Shown here piece by piece: positions 1 to 9,978 of a DNA stretch of 64,000 nt. Below the pieces are notes generated by a model. That model saw nothing but the letters and a program-made list of their open reading frames with translations, was not told where the DNA came from and did no database searches. The stretch's first letter is position 1. The number at the start of each line of letters is the position of its first letter. The stretch is from Herbaspirillum sp. AP02. GTDB lineage: Bacteria; Pseudomonadota; Gammaproteobacteria; Burkholderiales; Burkholderiaceae_D. Position numbers and translations under genes: made by a program. The stretch covers positions 1,236,262 through 1,300,261 of the forward strand of contig NZ_JADWMY010000001.1 of the NCBI RefSeq assembly GCF_015767275.1, written 5' to 3'.

Positions 1-73
1 AGGCCGTCAGCGCCAGGCTGATCGCCAGCGCCATCAGCACGGGCTTGAGTTTGAGCAGGTCTTGTTGCGTCAT
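1..73 (-). CDS. Outer membrane efflux channel (TolC/NodT type), N-terminus only
   Basis: Only the first 24 or so codons lie in the window; the gene runs off the left edge on the minus strand. The visible residues (MTQQDLLKLKPVLMALAIS) form a short charged start and a hydrophobic stretch typical of a signal peptide. The start at 73 is preferred because GGAG lies 7 bases upstream; an in-frame ATG at 85 has no such site. The start lies 22 bases after the stop codon of the RND pump gene, so it should be the last gene of the mdtABC-like operon. In MuxABC-OpmB and similar operons that position codes the outer membrane channel. The assignment rests on position and signal peptide, not on domain sequence. 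Confidence 0.55.
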   Translation of the reverse strand, partial: MTQQDLLKLKPVLMALAISLALTA

Positions 74-95
74 GCGTTTCTCCATGGCGGCAGCC

Positions 96-3000
96 TCAGG
101 CCGCCGAGGTTTCTGTCTGGTTCTTGCGGCCGAAGCGGCGCTGGCCCCAGGCGCGCAGGCGTTCCATGTACAGGTACACCACCGGGGTCGTATAGAGGGT
201 GAGCAGTTGGCTGACCACCAGTCCGCCGACGATGGAAATGCCCAGCGGCTGGCGCAGCTCGGCGCCGTCGCCGTGGCCGATGGCCAGCGGGATCGCGCCC
301 AGCAAAGCGGCCATGGTGGTCATCATGATCGGGCGGAAGCGTAGCCGGCAGGCTTCGAAGATGGCGTCACGCGGGGACAGGCCACGATTGCGTTCGGCGT
401 CGATAGCGAAGTCCACCATCATGATGGCGTTCTTCTTGACGATGCCGATCAGCAGGATCACGCCGATCAGCGCGATCAGGCTGAAGTCGGTACCGGTGAC
501 CATCAGCGCCAGCAAGGCGCCCACGCCGGCCGAGGGCAAGGTGGAAATGATGGTGATGGGATGGATCAGGCTCTCATAGAGAATGCCCAGCACGATGTAC
601 ACGGCCAGCAATGCCGTCAGGATCAGGATGGGCTGGCTGGAGGTGGAGGACTGGAAGGCATTGGCGGTACCGGCGAAGGTGCCCAGCACATTGGTGGGCA
701 CGCCCAGTTGCGCCATGGCACGGTCGATGGCTTCCGTGGCCTGCGACAGCGAGACCCCCTCGGCCAGGTTGAAGGACAGCGTGGAGGCCACGAACTGCCC
801 CTCGTGGCTGACCGAGAGCGCGGTAGTGGTCGGCTCGAAGCGCGAGAACGCGGCCAGCGGAATCTGGCGCGAGGGCGCGGTGGAAATGGTCTGCGCCAGG
901 CCGGTGTTGGCATTGAGCTTGCCGGCCGCCGACAGGGCCGGTGGGGTGGACAGGCTGGAGGTGGTCGGCGACAGGTTGGACGAGCCGGCCAGGCTGACAT
1001 AGGTATCGCGCAGGGTTTCCGGGCTCTGCCAGTATTGCGGCGCGGCTTCCATCACCACGTGGTACTGGTTCATACCGCTGTAGATGGTCGAGATCTGGCG
1101 CTGGCCGAACAGGTCGGACAGCGTGGAATCGATCAGTTGTGGCGTGACTCCGGCCCGCATGGCGGTCTCGCGGTCGATGGTCAGGGTGGTCTGCAGGCCG
1201 TTGTCCTGCTGGTCGGTGCTGATGTCTTCCAGTTCCTTGAGGTTGGACAGGGCCAGGCGGATCTTGGGCTCCCAGATGCGCAGCAGACCGACATCGTCGG
1301 ACTTGAGCGAGTATTCATATTGCGAGTCGCTCTGGCGGGCACCGATGCGGATGTCCTGCACCGGCACCAGGAACACCCGGGCGCCAGCCACCTTGGCCGT
1401 CTTCATGCGCAGCCGCGCCACCACCTTGTCGGCGCTGTCCTTGCGTTCGGTGAGGGGCTTCAGGGTCACGTACATGAAGCCACCATTGCGCCGCTGCCCA
1501 CCGGTAAAGGCCACCACATCGGACACGGCGGGGTCGGCCTTGACGATGTCGATGAAATCGTTGAGCTTGGTACGCATGGCCTGGAAGGAAATGGCCTGGT
1601 CGCCGCGGATGCCGCCGATCAGGCGTCCCGTGTCCTGCTGCGGAAAGAAGCCCTTGGGGATGGCCTTGTAGAGATACACGTTCAGGGCAATCGTGGCCAG
1701 CAGGATCAGCATCATCAGGGGAGCCGCCCGCAAGGCCCAGGCCAGGGTGCGTTCGTAGGCCAGCAGCATGTCTTCGAAGATGGCGGCGGTCTGGTCGGAA
1801 ATCTTCTGCAGCCAGGGATGGCGCCGCTGGCGACGCGCTGCGTCGGCCTCCGGGTCATGGCGCAGCAACTGCGCGCACATCATCGGCGTGGTGGTCAGGG
1901 ATACCACCAGCGAGACCAGGATGGCCACCGACAGGGTGATGGCGAATTCGCGGAACAGGCGGCCGACGATGCCTTCCATCAGCAGGATGGGGATGAACAC
2001 GGCGATCAGCGAAATGCTCATCGACAGCACGGTGAAGCCGACCTCGCGCGCACCGAGCAGGGCCGCCTTGTAGGGCTTCATGCCGGACTCGATATGGCGC
2101 GAGATGTTCTCCAGCACCACGATGGCATCGTCCACCACGAAGCCGGTGGCAATCGTCAGTGCCATCAGCGACAGGTTGTCCAGGCTGAAGCCGGCCAGGT
2201 ACATCACGCCGAAGGTGCCGATCAGCGAGACCGGCACGGCCACCGCCGGGATCAGCGTGGCACGGGCGTTACGCAGGAACAGGAATACCACCATGATCAC
2301 CAGCGCCACCGAGAGGATCAGGGTGAATTCGGTTTCCTTCAACGAAGCGCGGATGGTGGGGGTGCGATCCAGCACGACCTTCATGTCGATGGCGGACGGG
2401 ATCGAGGCCTGCAACTGCGGCAAGAGCTCGCGCACGTTGTCGACGGTGTCGATGATGTTGGCGCCGGGCTGGCGGTTGATGATGATCAGCACCGAGGGCT
2501 TGCCGTTGGAGGAGCCGGCGTTGCGCACATCGGCCACCGAGTCGCGCACCTCGGCCACGTCCTGCACCCGCACCGGCGTGCCGTTGCGGTAGGACACGAT
2601 CAACGGCGCATATTCGGCGGCGGTCTTGGCCTGGTCGTTGGCATAGATCTGCCAGTTGCGACCATCGTCTTCCAGCAAACCCTTGGGGCGATTGGCATTG
2701 GTGGCGGCCACCGCGGTGCGCACGTCGGCGCTGCCGATGCCGTACTTGTTGAGGGCGGTCGGGTTCAGTTCGATGCGCACGGCCGGCTGTGAACTGCCGC
2801 CCACACTGACCTGCCCTACCCCGCGCACCTGCGACAGCTTCTGCGCCACGATGCTGTCGGCGGCGTCGTACATCTGCCCCTGGGTCATGGTGTCGGAGGT
2901 CATGGCCAGGATCAGGATGGGGGCGTCGGCCGGGTTGACCTTGCGATAGGTCGGGTTGCTCGGCATGCCGGTGGGCAGCAGGCTGCGCGCGGCATTGAGC

Positions 3001-3332
3001 GCGGCCTGCACGTCGCGGGCGGCGCCATCGATGTCGCGGCTCAGGTCGAACTGCAGGGTGATGCGAGTGGAGTTCTGGGAACTGGTGGAGGTCATCTCGG
3101 TGACCCCGGCGATGGCGCCCATGGCCCGCTCCAGCGGCGTAGCCACGGTCGCGGCCATGGTCTCGGGGCTGGCGCCGGGCAGCGAGGCAGAGATCGAGAT
3201 GGTCGGGTAATCCACCTGCGGCAACGGCGAGACCGGCAGCAGGCGGAAGGCCACCATGCCCGCCAGCGCGATGCCGATGGTCAGGAGCGTGGTGGCAATG
3301 GGCCGCTTGATGAAGGGAAGCGAGATATTCAT
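96..3332 (-). CDS. mdtC: RND multidrug efflux pump subunit, MdtC/MuxC type
   Basis: This 1078-residue inner membrane proton-driven drug transporter has the normal RND length. It starts with the family pattern [20 protein letters not shown] (TM1), followed by the large periplasmic porter domain. TM4 carries the paired aspartates of the proton relay ([17 protein letters not shown], about residue 400), and a lysine in [14 protein letters not shown] lies in the TM10 region. It follows the MdtB-like gene after 12 bases. In MdtABC/MuxABC systems two different RND subunits form a mixed trimer, and two consecutive pump genes here fit that. Mdt and Mux are equivalent names in this family; substrates cannot be read from sequence. 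Confidence 0.9.
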   Translation of the reverse strand: MNISLPFIKRPIATTLLTIGIALAGMVAFRLLPVSPLPQVDYPTISISASLPGASPETMAATVATPLERAMGAIAGVTEMTSTSSQNSTRITLQFDLSRDIDGAARDVQAALNAARSLLPTGMPSNPTYRKVNPADAPILILAMTSDTMTQGQMYDAADSIVAQKLSQVRGVGQVSVGGSSQPAVRIELNPTALNKYGIGSADVRTAVAATNANRPKGLLEDDGRNWQIYANDQAKTAAEYAPLIVSYRNGTPVRVQDVAEVRDSVADVRNAGSSNGKPSVLIIINRQPGANIIDTVDNVRELLPQLQASIPSAIDMKVVLDRTPTIRASLKETEFTLILSVALVIMVVFLFLRNARATLIPAVAVPVSLIGTFGVMYLAGFSLDNLSLMALTIATGFVVDDAIVVLENISRHIESGMKPYKAALLGAREVGFTVLSMSISLIAVFIPILLMEGIVGRLFREFAITLSVAILVSLVVSLTTTPMMCAQLLRHDPEADAARRQRRHPWLQKISDQTAAIFEDMLLAYERTLAWALRAAPLMMLILLATIALNVYLYKAIPKGFFPQQDTGRLIGGIRGDQAISFQAMRTKLNDFIDIVKADPAVSDVVAFTGGQRRNGGFMYVTLKPLTERKDSADKVVARLRMKTAKVAGARVFLVPVQDIRIGARQSDSQYEYSLKSDDVGLLRIWEPKIRLALSNLKELEDISTDQQDNGLQTTLTIDRETAMRAGVTPQLIDSTLSDLFGQRQISTIYSGMNQYHVVMEAAPQYWQSPETLRDTYVSLAGSSNLSPTTSSLSTPPALSAAGKLNANTGLAQTISTAPSRQIPLAAFSRFEPTTTALSVSHEGQFVASTLSFNLAEGVSLSQATEAIDRAMAQLGVPTNVLGTFAGTANAFQSSTSSQPILILTALLAVYIVLGILYESLIHPITIISTLPSAGVGALLALMVTGTDFSLIALIGVILLIGIVKKNAIMMVDFAIDAERNRGLSPRDAIFEACRLRFRPIMMTTMAALLGAIPLAIGHGDGAELRQPLGISIVGGLVVSQLLTLYTTPVVYLYMERLRAWGQRRFGRKNQTETSAA

Positions 3333-3344
3333 GCGCGCATCCGC

Positions 3345-6300
3345 CTACACCGCCGGCGGCAACGCGGCCGGCTTGCCGTCTTCGCCATCATCGTCCTCGC
3401 CGCCCTGCCCCGGTGCGCGCTGCCCGAAGCGGGCGCGCAGGCGACGGCCCAGGCTGTCGAAGCCGAGGTAGATCACCGGCGTGGTGAAGAGCGTGAGCAC
3501 CTGCGACACCAGCAGGCCGCCCACCATGGTGATGCCCAGCGGCTGGCGCAGTTCAGAGCCCACGCCGGTGCCCAGCATCAGCGGCAAGGCGCCCAGCAGC
3601 GCGGCCATGGTGGTCATCAAAATCGGTCGGAAGCGCAGCAGGCAGGCCTGGTAGATCGCCTCGCGCGGGCTCTTGCCCTGGTGCCGTTCGGCTTCCAGCG
3701 CGAAGTCGATCATCATGATGGCATTCTTCTTGACGATGCCGATCAGCAGGATGATGCCGATGATGCCGATGATGCCAAGATCCGTGCCGGAGATCATCAG
3801 CGACAGCAGCGCGCCCACCCCGGCCGAGGGCAGCGTGGAGAGGATGGTGATGGGATGGATGTAGCTCTCGTAGAGCACGCCCAGCACGATGTACATGGTG
3901 ATGATGGCCGCCAGGATCAGCCACAGCGTATTGGACAGCGAGGCCTGGAAGGCCAGCGCGGCACCCTGGAAGTTGGTCACGGTGGAGGCCGGCATGCCGA
4001 TCTCGGCCTCGGCCGCCTTGATAGCCTCGACCGCCTTGCCCAGCGAGGCGCCCTTGGCCAGGTTGAAGGATACGGTGGCCGCCGGGAACTGGCCGATGTG
4101 GTTCACCACCAGCGGCGCGGTGCGTTCGCTGACGGTGGCAATCGACGACAGCGGCACCTTGCCGCCACCGGAGGTGACCAGGTAGATGCTGTCCAGCGCT
4201 TCGGGACCGCGCTGGAATTCCGGCTTGACCTCCATCACCACGCGATACAGGTTCGATTGCGTATAGATGGTGGAAATGAGGCGCTGACCGAAGGCGTTGT
4301 AGAGCGCGTTGTCGATGGCGGCGGTGGTGATGCCCAGGCGCGAGGCGGCGTTGCGGTCGATCAGGATGTAGGCCTGCAAGCCCTGGTCCTGCAGGTTGGT
4401 GGCCACGTCGGCCAATTCCGGCACCTGCTGCAGGCGTGCGATCAGCTTCGGTACCCAGGTACTGAGCAGGGCCGGATCGGCGTCTTCCAGGGTGAACTGG
4501 TATTGCGTGCGGGAGACGCTATCCTCGATGGTCAGGTCCTGCACCGGCTGCATGTACAGGGTGACGCCCGGGACTTCCCGCGCCAGCGTCGGCTGCAGGC
4601 GGCGGATCACGTCGGCGGCGGAGACGTCGCGTTCTTCGTGCGGCTTCAGGTTGATCAGCATGCGTCCGCTGTTCAAGGTGGCATTGGTGCCATCCACGCC
4701 GATGAAGGAGGACAGGCTCTCCACGGCCGGGTCCTGCAGCACCACCTTGGCCAGTTGCTGCTGTTTTTCGCCCATGGCACTGAAGGAAATCGACTGCGTG
4801 GCTTCCGAGATACCCTGGATGACGCCGGTGTCCTGCAGCGGGAAGAAGCCCTTGGGCACGAACATGTACAGCAGCACCGTCAGGCCCAGCGTGGCCACGG
4901 CCACCAGCAGGGTCAGCTTCTGGCGCTCCAGCACCCATTCCAGCATGACGCCGTAGCGGGCGATGATGCGGTCGAAGAAGACCTGGCTCTTGTGGTAGAA
5001 CCAGCCCTGTTGTTCTTCCGGCTGATGACGCAGCAGGCGCGCGCACATCATGGGGGTCAGCGTGAGCGAGACCACGGCCGAGATCAGGATGGAGACCGCC
5101 AGGGTCACCGCGAATTCGTGGAACAGGCGCCCCACCACGTCACCCATGAACAGCAGCGGGATCAGCACCGCGATCAGCGAGAAGGTCAGCGAGATGATGG
5201 TGAAGCCGATCTGCTCGGCGCCCTTCAGGGCTGCCTGCATGGGCTTCATGCCTTCTTCGATGTAGCGCGAGATGTTCTCGATCATGACGATGGCATCGTC
5301 GACCACGAAACCGGTGGCAATCGTCAGCGCCATCAGGGTCAGGTTGTTGATCGAGAAACCGGCCAGATACATGATGGCGAAGGTACCCACCAGCGACAGC
5401 GGTACCGCCACGCTGGGGATGATGGTGGCCGGCACGTTGCGCAGGAAGACGAAGATCACCATCACCACCAGCGCCACCGACAGCAGCAGCTCGAACTTCA
5501 CATCGGCCACCGAGGCACGGATGGTGGTGGTGCGGTCGGTCAGGATGTGGACGTCGATGGAACCGGGCAGGCTGGCCTTCAGCTGCGGCAGGATCTTCTT
5601 GATGCTGTCGACCACGGCGATCACGTTGGCACCGGGCTGGCGCTGGATGTTCACGATCACCGCTGGCTGCTGGTTGGCCCAGGCACCCAGGCGGACATTT
5701 TCTGCGCCATCGACCACATCGGCCACGTCGGACACCCGGATCGGCGCACCGTTCTTGTAGGCGATGATGAGGTTGCGATATTCGTCGGCCGTACGCAACT
5801 GGTCGTTGGCATCGATGGTGGAGGCGCGGGTGGGGCCGTCGAAGCTGCCCTTGGCCTGGTTGACGTTGGCATTGCCGATGGCGGTACGCACGTCATCCAG
5901 GTTCAGGCCCAGTGCGGCCACGGCACGCGGGTTCAACTGCATGCGCACGGCCGGACGCTGACCGCCCGACAGGCTCACCAGACCCACGCCCGACAATTGC
6001 GAAATCTTCTGCGCCAGGCGGGTGTCGATCAGGTCCTGGACCTTGGGCAGGGGCATGGTCTTGGAGGTGACCGCCAGGGTGATGATGGGGGTATCGGCCG
6101 GGTTGACCTTGCTGTAGACCGGCGGCATCGGCAGGTCCGAGGGCAGCAGGTTGCTGCCGGCGTTGATGGCGGCCTGCACCTCCTGCTCGGCTACGTCCAG
6201 GCTCAGGTCGAGGTTGAACTGCAGCGTGATCACCGAGGCCCCGCCGGAACTGGTGGAAGACATCTGCTTCAGGCCCGGCATCTGGCCGAACTGGCGCTCC

Positions 6301-6500
6301 AGCGGCGCGGTGACCGAGGAGGTCATCACATCCGGGCTGGCCCCGGGATAGAGGGTGACCACCTGGATGGTGGGGTAATCGACTTCCGGCAGGGCCGACA
6401 GCGGCAGGAGCCGGTAGGCGACGATGCCCACCAGCAGGATCGCCAGCATCAGCAAGGATGTGGCGACCGGCCGCAGAATGAACTGGCGCGAGGGATTCAT
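3345..6500 (-). CDS. mdtB: RND multidrug efflux pump subunit, MdtB/MuxB type
   Basis: A 1051-residue RND transporter. The N-terminus [20 protein letters not shown] is the MdtB-type TM1. The TM4 aspartate pair sits in [17 protein letters not shown], and the lysine-containing TM10 motif is [16 protein letters not shown]. The C-terminal tail is short and acidic ([10 protein letters not shown]). It lies 15 bases downstream of the adaptor gene and 12 bases upstream of mdtC, so the three are cotranscribed. It should form a heterotrimer with the MdtC-like subunit and the periplasmic adaptor to export amphipathic drugs or bile-salt-like compounds. That role is family knowledge, not visible here. Confidence 0.9.
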   Translation of the reverse strand: MNPSRQFILRPVATSLLMLAILLVGIVAYRLLPLSALPEVDYPTIQVVTLYPGASPDVMTSSVTAPLERQFGQMPGLKQMSSTSSGGASVITLQFNLDLSLDVAEQEVQAAINAGSNLLPSDLPMPPVYSKVNPADTPIITLAVTSKTMPLPKVQDLIDTRLAQKISQLSGVGLVSLSGGQRPAVRMQLNPRAVAALGLNLDDVRTAIGNANVNQAKGSFDGPTRASTIDANDQLRTADEYRNLIIAYKNGAPIRVSDVADVVDGAENVRLGAWANQQPAVIVNIQRQPGANVIAVVDSIKKILPQLKASLPGSIDVHILTDRTTTIRASVADVKFELLLSVALVVMVIFVFLRNVPATIIPSVAVPLSLVGTFAIMYLAGFSINNLTLMALTIATGFVVDDAIVMIENISRYIEEGMKPMQAALKGAEQIGFTIISLTFSLIAVLIPLLFMGDVVGRLFHEFAVTLAVSILISAVVSLTLTPMMCARLLRHQPEEQQGWFYHKSQVFFDRIIARYGVMLEWVLERQKLTLLVAVATLGLTVLLYMFVPKGFFPLQDTGVIQGISEATQSISFSAMGEKQQQLAKVVLQDPAVESLSSFIGVDGTNATLNSGRMLINLKPHEERDVSAADVIRRLQPTLAREVPGVTLYMQPVQDLTIEDSVSRTQYQFTLEDADPALLSTWVPKLIARLQQVPELADVATNLQDQGLQAYILIDRNAASRLGITTAAIDNALYNAFGQRLISTIYTQSNLYRVVMEVKPEFQRGPEALDSIYLVTSGGGKVPLSSIATVSERTAPLVVNHIGQFPAATVSFNLAKGASLGKAVEAIKAAEAEIGMPASTVTNFQGAALAFQASLSNTLWLILAAIITMYIVLGVLYESYIHPITILSTLPSAGVGALLSLMISGTDLGIIGIIGIILLIGIVKKNAIMMIDFALEAERHQGKSPREAIYQACLLRFRPILMTTMAALLGALPLMLGTGVGSELRQPLGITMVGGLLVSQVLTLFTTPVIYLGFDSLGRRLRARFGQRAPGQGGEDDDGEDGKPAALPPAV

Positions 6501-6515
6501 GCGTGAGCCTTGTGC

Positions 6516-8105
6516 TTACTTGGCGCCGTTGGCGTTGCCTGCGTTGCTGGCGCCACCAGTGCTGCCATTGGCATTGCCCGCCTCGCGCTGGCGGCGCAGT
6601 TCCATCATCTTCTGGCGGCGCTGGTCTTCGGGCAGCTTCTTGATCTCTTCGCCGAATTCGCCGGCGTCGATGCGCTTGTTGAGCTCGGCCCAGCGCTTCT
6701 GGCGCTCTTCTGGGCTCATGCCGGTCTGGCCGCCTTCTGCGCCCTGCCCTGCTGCCTGCCCCTGGCCACGCTTGCCATGGCGGCGTGCATCGGGGTTCTC
6801 GGTGGTGAGCTTGTTGGCCGGATCGTCGGCGCCGCCGCGTGCCACGGCCTCGACCTTGGCGCCTTCGCGCAGGCGGTCGATGCCGTCGATGACCACGGTC
6901 TCGCCAGCGGCCACGCCGTCGGTGATGACGGTCAGGTCATCCTGCACCGGACCGGTCTTGACCGGGCGCACGGTGACGGTGTTGTCTTCCTTGACCACAT
7001 AGACGAACAAACCCTTGGCCCCGCGCTGGATGGCGGCCGTCGGGATGACGGTAGCGCCTTGTTCGGTATTGAGCTGCAGGCGGATATTGATGAACTGGCT
7101 GGGGAACAGCGCGTAGTCGGTATTGGGGAACTGCGCCTTGAGCTTGACCGTGCCGGTGGTGGAATCAACCACGTTGTCGATGGTCAGCAGCACGCCGTCG
7201 GCCAGTTTCTTCTTCTGCTCGCGGTCCCAGGCCTGGGCCGGCAGCTTGCGACCGCTCTGCAACTGCTGCAAGACCTTGGGGATATTGTCTTCGGGAATGC
7301 TGAAGATGGCGGTGATCGGCTGCAGCTGGGTGATGATGACCAGGCCGTTGGTGTCGCTGGTGGTGACGTTGTTGCCGACATCGGCCTGGCGCAGGCCCAG
7401 ACGGCCGCTGATGGGAGCCGTCACGCGGGTGAACGACAACTGCAGGCGGGCGCTGGCGACACTGCCTTCGTCGGCCTTGACCGTTCCCTCGTATTGCTTG
7501 ACCAGCGCAGCCTGGGTGTCGACCTGCTGGCTGGCGATGGAATCCTGGGCCAGCAGGGTCTGGTAGCGCTTCAGGTCGAGCCGGGCCGAGCTCAGCAGTG
7601 CGCGGTCGCGCGCCAGCTGGCCTTCGGCCTGGGTCAGCGCGGCCTGCAGCGAGCGCGGGTCGATCTCGGCCAGCAGATCACCGGCCTTGACCACCTGGCC
7701 TTCCTTGTAATGCAGCTTCATCAACTGGCCATCGACCCGGGCGCGCACGGTGGCCGTGGCCGTGGGGGTGACTGCCCCCAGTCCGTTGAGGAAGACATCC
7801 ACATCCTGCACCCGGGCCTTGGCCACGCCAACCGGCATGGTCTGGCCGGCGAAGGCGCCGGCTCCGGGGCGGCGGGCGCCTGGACCGCCAGCACCTGGAC
7901 GGCCTCCGGGGCCACCGGGACCACCCATGGCACTCATCTGCTCCTGTTCGGCCTTCTTCTTGGACCAGTATTTGTAGCCGCCACCGGCGGCCAGCGCGGC
8001 CACCAGTACCCAGAACCACCAGCGCCGCAGGATGCTGCCACGGGAACGTGAGGGAGAAGGAGATGGGGAGGGAGATGGCTGGCCGGGATTGGGAGTATTT
8101 GTCAT
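6516..8105 (-). CDS. mdtA: RND efflux periplasmic adaptor, MdtA/MuxA type
   Basis: This membrane fusion protein (529 residues) links the RND pump to the outer membrane channel. The start at 8105 is chosen because upstream codons do not look like protein and translation from here gives a Ser-Pro rich leader (PSPSPSPSPSRSR) followed by a membrane anchor (WWFWVLVAALAAGGG). A Gly/Pro-rich linker (PGGPGGRPGAGGPG) precedes the lipoyl/coiled-coil/beta-barrel core, with GLGAVTPTATATVRARVDGQ as the biotinyl-lipoyl half. The C-terminus has a long Arg/Gln/Glu-rich charged tail, longer than in E. coli MdtA. First gene of the efflux operon; 350 bases separate it from the divergent-side Spy gene. Confidence 0.88.
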   Translation of the reverse strand: MTNTPNPGQPSPSPSPSPSRSRGSILRRWWFWVLVAALAAGGGYKYWSKKKAEQEQMSAMGGPGGPGGRPGAGGPGARRPGAGAFAGQTMPVGVAKARVQDVDVFLNGLGAVTPTATATVRARVDGQLMKLHYKEGQVVKAGDLLAEIDPRSLQAALTQAEGQLARDRALLSSARLDLKRYQTLLAQDSIASQQVDTQAALVKQYEGTVKADEGSVASARLQLSFTRVTAPISGRLGLRQADVGNNVTTSDTNGLVIITQLQPITAIFSIPEDNIPKVLQQLQSGRKLPAQAWDREQKKKLADGVLLTIDNVVDSTTGTVKLKAQFPNTDYALFPSQFINIRLQLNTEQGATVIPTAAIQRGAKGLFVYVVKEDNTVTVRPVKTGPVQDDLTVITDGVAAGETVVIDGIDRLREGAKVEAVARGGADDPANKLTTENPDARRHGKRGQGQAAGQGAEGGQTGMSPEERQKRWAELNKRIDAGEFGEEIKKLPEDQRRQKMMELRRQREAGNANGSTGGASNAGNANGAK

Positions 8106-8374
8106 GTCAGGGAAACCAGTAAACCGATCACGTATGCAGGCCGCTACCAGGCAGCCTTGTCTAATGGGAAGTCGATGCAGCGGTCTGCTACCACGTTGCC
8201 GTGCCGCTATCCGGTCACGGGCAGGCAAGAGCATAAGGGAAGGCGGCCCATCCTGCCGGATCGGGCCGCCTACCGCTATTCTCTCCTGGCCGGCTTACAG
8301 TTCTGCAACAACGCATGCCACCTGCACTGGCTGGCACGCAGTGTACCCAGCTATTGCCGGCCGCGCCAATGAGA

Positions 8375-8403
8375 ACAGCCTTGCGGGTCAAGCGCAAGGC
8401 TGT
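8375..8403 (-). terminator. Stem-loop downstream of the Spy-like gene, second of a pair
   Basis: Perfect 11-base inverted arms (ACAGCCTTGCG / CGCAAGGCTGT) separated by 7 bases. In the minus direction it is followed by TTCTCATT, a weak T tract, so it may act as a back-up terminator. Confidence 0.5.
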
Positions 8404-8410
8404 CGGGGTG

Positions 8411-8440
8411 GAAAACGCCCGCGATTACCACTGCGGGCGA
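8411..8440 (-). terminator. Rho-independent terminator of the Spy-like gene
   Basis: CGCCCGC and GCGGGCG arms (8416-8422 and 8433-8439) form a GC-rich stem followed by TTTTCC in the minus direction, 16 bases after the stop codon of the Spy-like gene. Confidence 0.65.
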
Positions 8441-8455
8441 ATGCTGCCGCGCGCC

Positions 8456-8992
8456 TTACTCGGCCGGTGCGTCGGGAGCGGGCTTGCCATCACGCGGCGG
8501 GCCCTTGTGCTCGCCACGCTGGCCGTGATGCATCTGTTCCCAGCGATGGTGCTGCATCTTGGCGAACTCGGCGTCGAAGGTCTTCTGCTGCTCCGGCGAC
8601 AGGGTGGCGTAGAACTCCTTGGTGGCGGCGATGCGCTGTTCGGCGAAGGATTCGCGCTTGCGCATCATGTCCAGCTGCTTGTCCAGGCGTTCCGGGGTGG
8701 ACAGCTTGGCCCATTCTTCCTTGTTGGGACGGGCGGCACGGTCAAACGGGGCCGGCTTGGTCTTGTCCAGGAACAGCTTCCAGCCGGCTTCCTGGGCGGC
8801 GGTGATCTTGAGCTTGTCGTGCAGCTGGGCCTGGTGCTTGGCGCGCATCTGCTCGAACTTGGCGATCTGTTCCGGGCTCGGGGCGTGGCCTTGCGGGCCG
8901 CCCGGGGGCATCTGGGCGAAGGCCGACAGGGTCACGGCGCTGATGCTTACGGCGGCGATGCCGGCCAGGATACGGTTCTTGAATGTCAACAT
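8456..8992 (-). CDS. Spy/CpxP-family periplasmic protein (LTxxQ family)
   Basis: A 178-residue exported protein with a clear signal peptide (start MLTFKNRILAGIAAVSIS, cleavage near AFAQ). Two helical repeats carry the family motif, in degenerate form as ITAAQEAGWKLF and more typically as LSPEQQKTFDAEF. Spy and CpxP are ATP-independent periplasmic chaperones or stress sensors. Neighbours support an envelope-stress role: it is divergent from a two-component system and next to an mdtABC-like efflux operon, and in E. coli the BaeSR system controls both spy and mdtABC. The His- and Gly-rich tail (HHRWEQMHHGQRGEHKG) could bind metal, but this is a guess. Confidence 0.8.
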   Translation of the reverse strand: MLTFKNRILAGIAAVSISAVTLSAFAQMPPGGPQGHAPSPEQIAKFEQMRAKHQAQLHDKLKITAAQEAGWKLFLDKTKPAPFDRAARPNKEEWAKLSTPERLDKQLDMMRKRESFAEQRIAATKEFYATLSPEQQKTFDAEFAKMQHHRWEQMHHGQRGEHKGPPRDGKPAPDAPAE

Positions 8993-9090
8993 GTGTTGCT
9001 CCTTTCAGTGGGTCTTGCGCTTGGTACTGCGCTTGTACTGTCGTACAGCGAAGTGCTGTCTTGGCACGGTTCCCATTAAACCGGCGCCGT

Positions 9091-9200
9091 GTATCGGCGA
9101 TTTTTCCGCTGTGCCGTCATTTGTATCGTTTTGTATATCCGCAGGCCTCCCAGGTATCGTTTTATTTCCACCCCCCTCCTTGTAAAGACCCGATACAAAT
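9091..9200. promoter_or_regulatory. Phased GTATCG repeats in the divergent promoter region
   Basis: GTATCG occurs at 9091, 9123 and 9154, spaced 32 and 31 bases, about three helical turns each. The second and third copies share GTATCGTTTT. The second copy is also part of ATTTGTATCG (9119-9128), matched by an exact inverted copy CGATACAAAT at 9191-9200. The cluster lies between the Spy-like gene and the response regulator gene. It is a candidate binding array for the adjacent OmpR-type regulator; this is inference. Confidence 0.4.
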
Positions 9201-9240
9201 CCATCCTGCACGTACGGACAAGTTCGGCATAATGCGTCCC

Positions 9241-9978
9241 ATGGATACAAATACTCACATCCTCGTCGTCGACGACGACCGCGACATCCGCACCCTGCTG
9301 GCCGAATACCTGGACAGCAACGGCCTGCGCACCCTGACCGCGACCAATGGCAACGAAATGCGGCGGGTGCTGGAAGAATCGCGGGTGGACCTGATCGTGC
9401 TGGACCTGACCCTGCCCGGGGAAGACGGCCTGACGCTGTGTCGCAACCTGCGCGCCACCTCATCGGTGCCGGTGATCATGCTGACCGCGCGCGGCGAGCC
9501 GCTGGACCGCATCCTGGGGCTGGAGATGGGCGCCGACGACTACCTGGCCAAGCCCTTCGAGCCGCGTGAGCTGTTCGCCCGCATCCGCAGCGTGCTGCGC
9601 CGTACTCAGGCACTGCCGCCCAACATGGCCCAGCCGGACGTGGCGGCCATGCGCTTTGCCGGCTGGATGCTGGACCTGACGGCGCGCCACCTGGTGAACC
9701 GCGATGGCGTGGTGGTGGCGCTGTCGGGGGCGGAGTTCCGGCTGCTGAAGGTGTTTCTGGATCATCCCAACCGGGTGCTCAATCGCGACCAGTTGCTGGA
9801 GCTGACCCAGGGCCGCGAATCCGATCCCTTCGACCGCTCGGTGGATATCCAGATCAGCCGCCTGCGCCAGAAGCTGGGTGACGATGCGCGCACGCCCACC
9901 ATCATCAAGACCGTGCGCAACGAGGGTTATGTGCTGGCCACCACGGTCACCGCAGAAGGTACGGGCCGGCCGGCATGA
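9241..9978 (+). CDS. OmpR-family response regulator
   Basis: A 245-residue two-component regulator. The receiver domain begins HILVVDDDRD with the acidic pocket, has phosphoacceptor Asp55 (VLDLTLPGEDG) and the conserved lysine in DYLAKPFEPREL. The C-terminal winged helix contains LSGAEFRLLKVFLDHPNRVL and ends with the DNA-recognition region VDIQISRLRQKLGDD and a TVRNEGY hairpin. ATG 9241 is chosen; ATG 9232 (three residues longer) is equally possible. The frame is open upstream to 8983 but that extension is not protein-like. The stop overlaps the kinase start by 4 bases, so the two are cotranslated. Confidence 0.92.
   Translation: MDTNTHILVVDDDRDIRTLLAEYLDSNGLRTLTATNGNEMRRVLEESRVDLIVLDLTLPGEDGLTLCRNLRATSSVPVIMLTARGEPLDRILGLEMGADDYLAKPFEPRELFARIRSVLRRTQALPPNMAQPDVAAMRFAGWMLDLTARHLVNRDGVVVALSGAEFRLLKVFLDHPNRVLNRDQLLELTQGRESDPFDRSVDIQISRLRQKLGDDARTPTIIKTVRNEGYVLATTVTAEGTGRPA

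Larger units (their letters stand above)
8106..8455. other. Intergenic region upstream of mdtA with three hairpins
   Basis: No convincing gene lies here. On the minus strand it contains the tail of the Spy-like transcript, with two stem-loops at 8375-8403 and 8411-8440. A third hairpin with 8-base arms (GGCGGCCC and GGGCCGCC, 8242-8270) lies in what would be the mdtA leader. The mdtA promoter must lie in this stretch unless the operon is transcribed through from the Spy-like gene. No clear -10 or -35 was recognised. Confidence 0.5.

Noticed and set aside
561..2792. Long plus-strand open frame (743 codons) opposite mdtC
   Set aside because: Shadow of the GC-rich RND gene; Gln/Gly/His/Arg-rich composition with no domain, and the real gene is clear on the minus strand. 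The same holds for 3681-6506 and 53342-55108.
8983..9240. N-terminal extension of the response regulator
   Set aside because: 86 extra codons cover the divergent promoter and repeats; the receiver domain starts right after ATG 9241.
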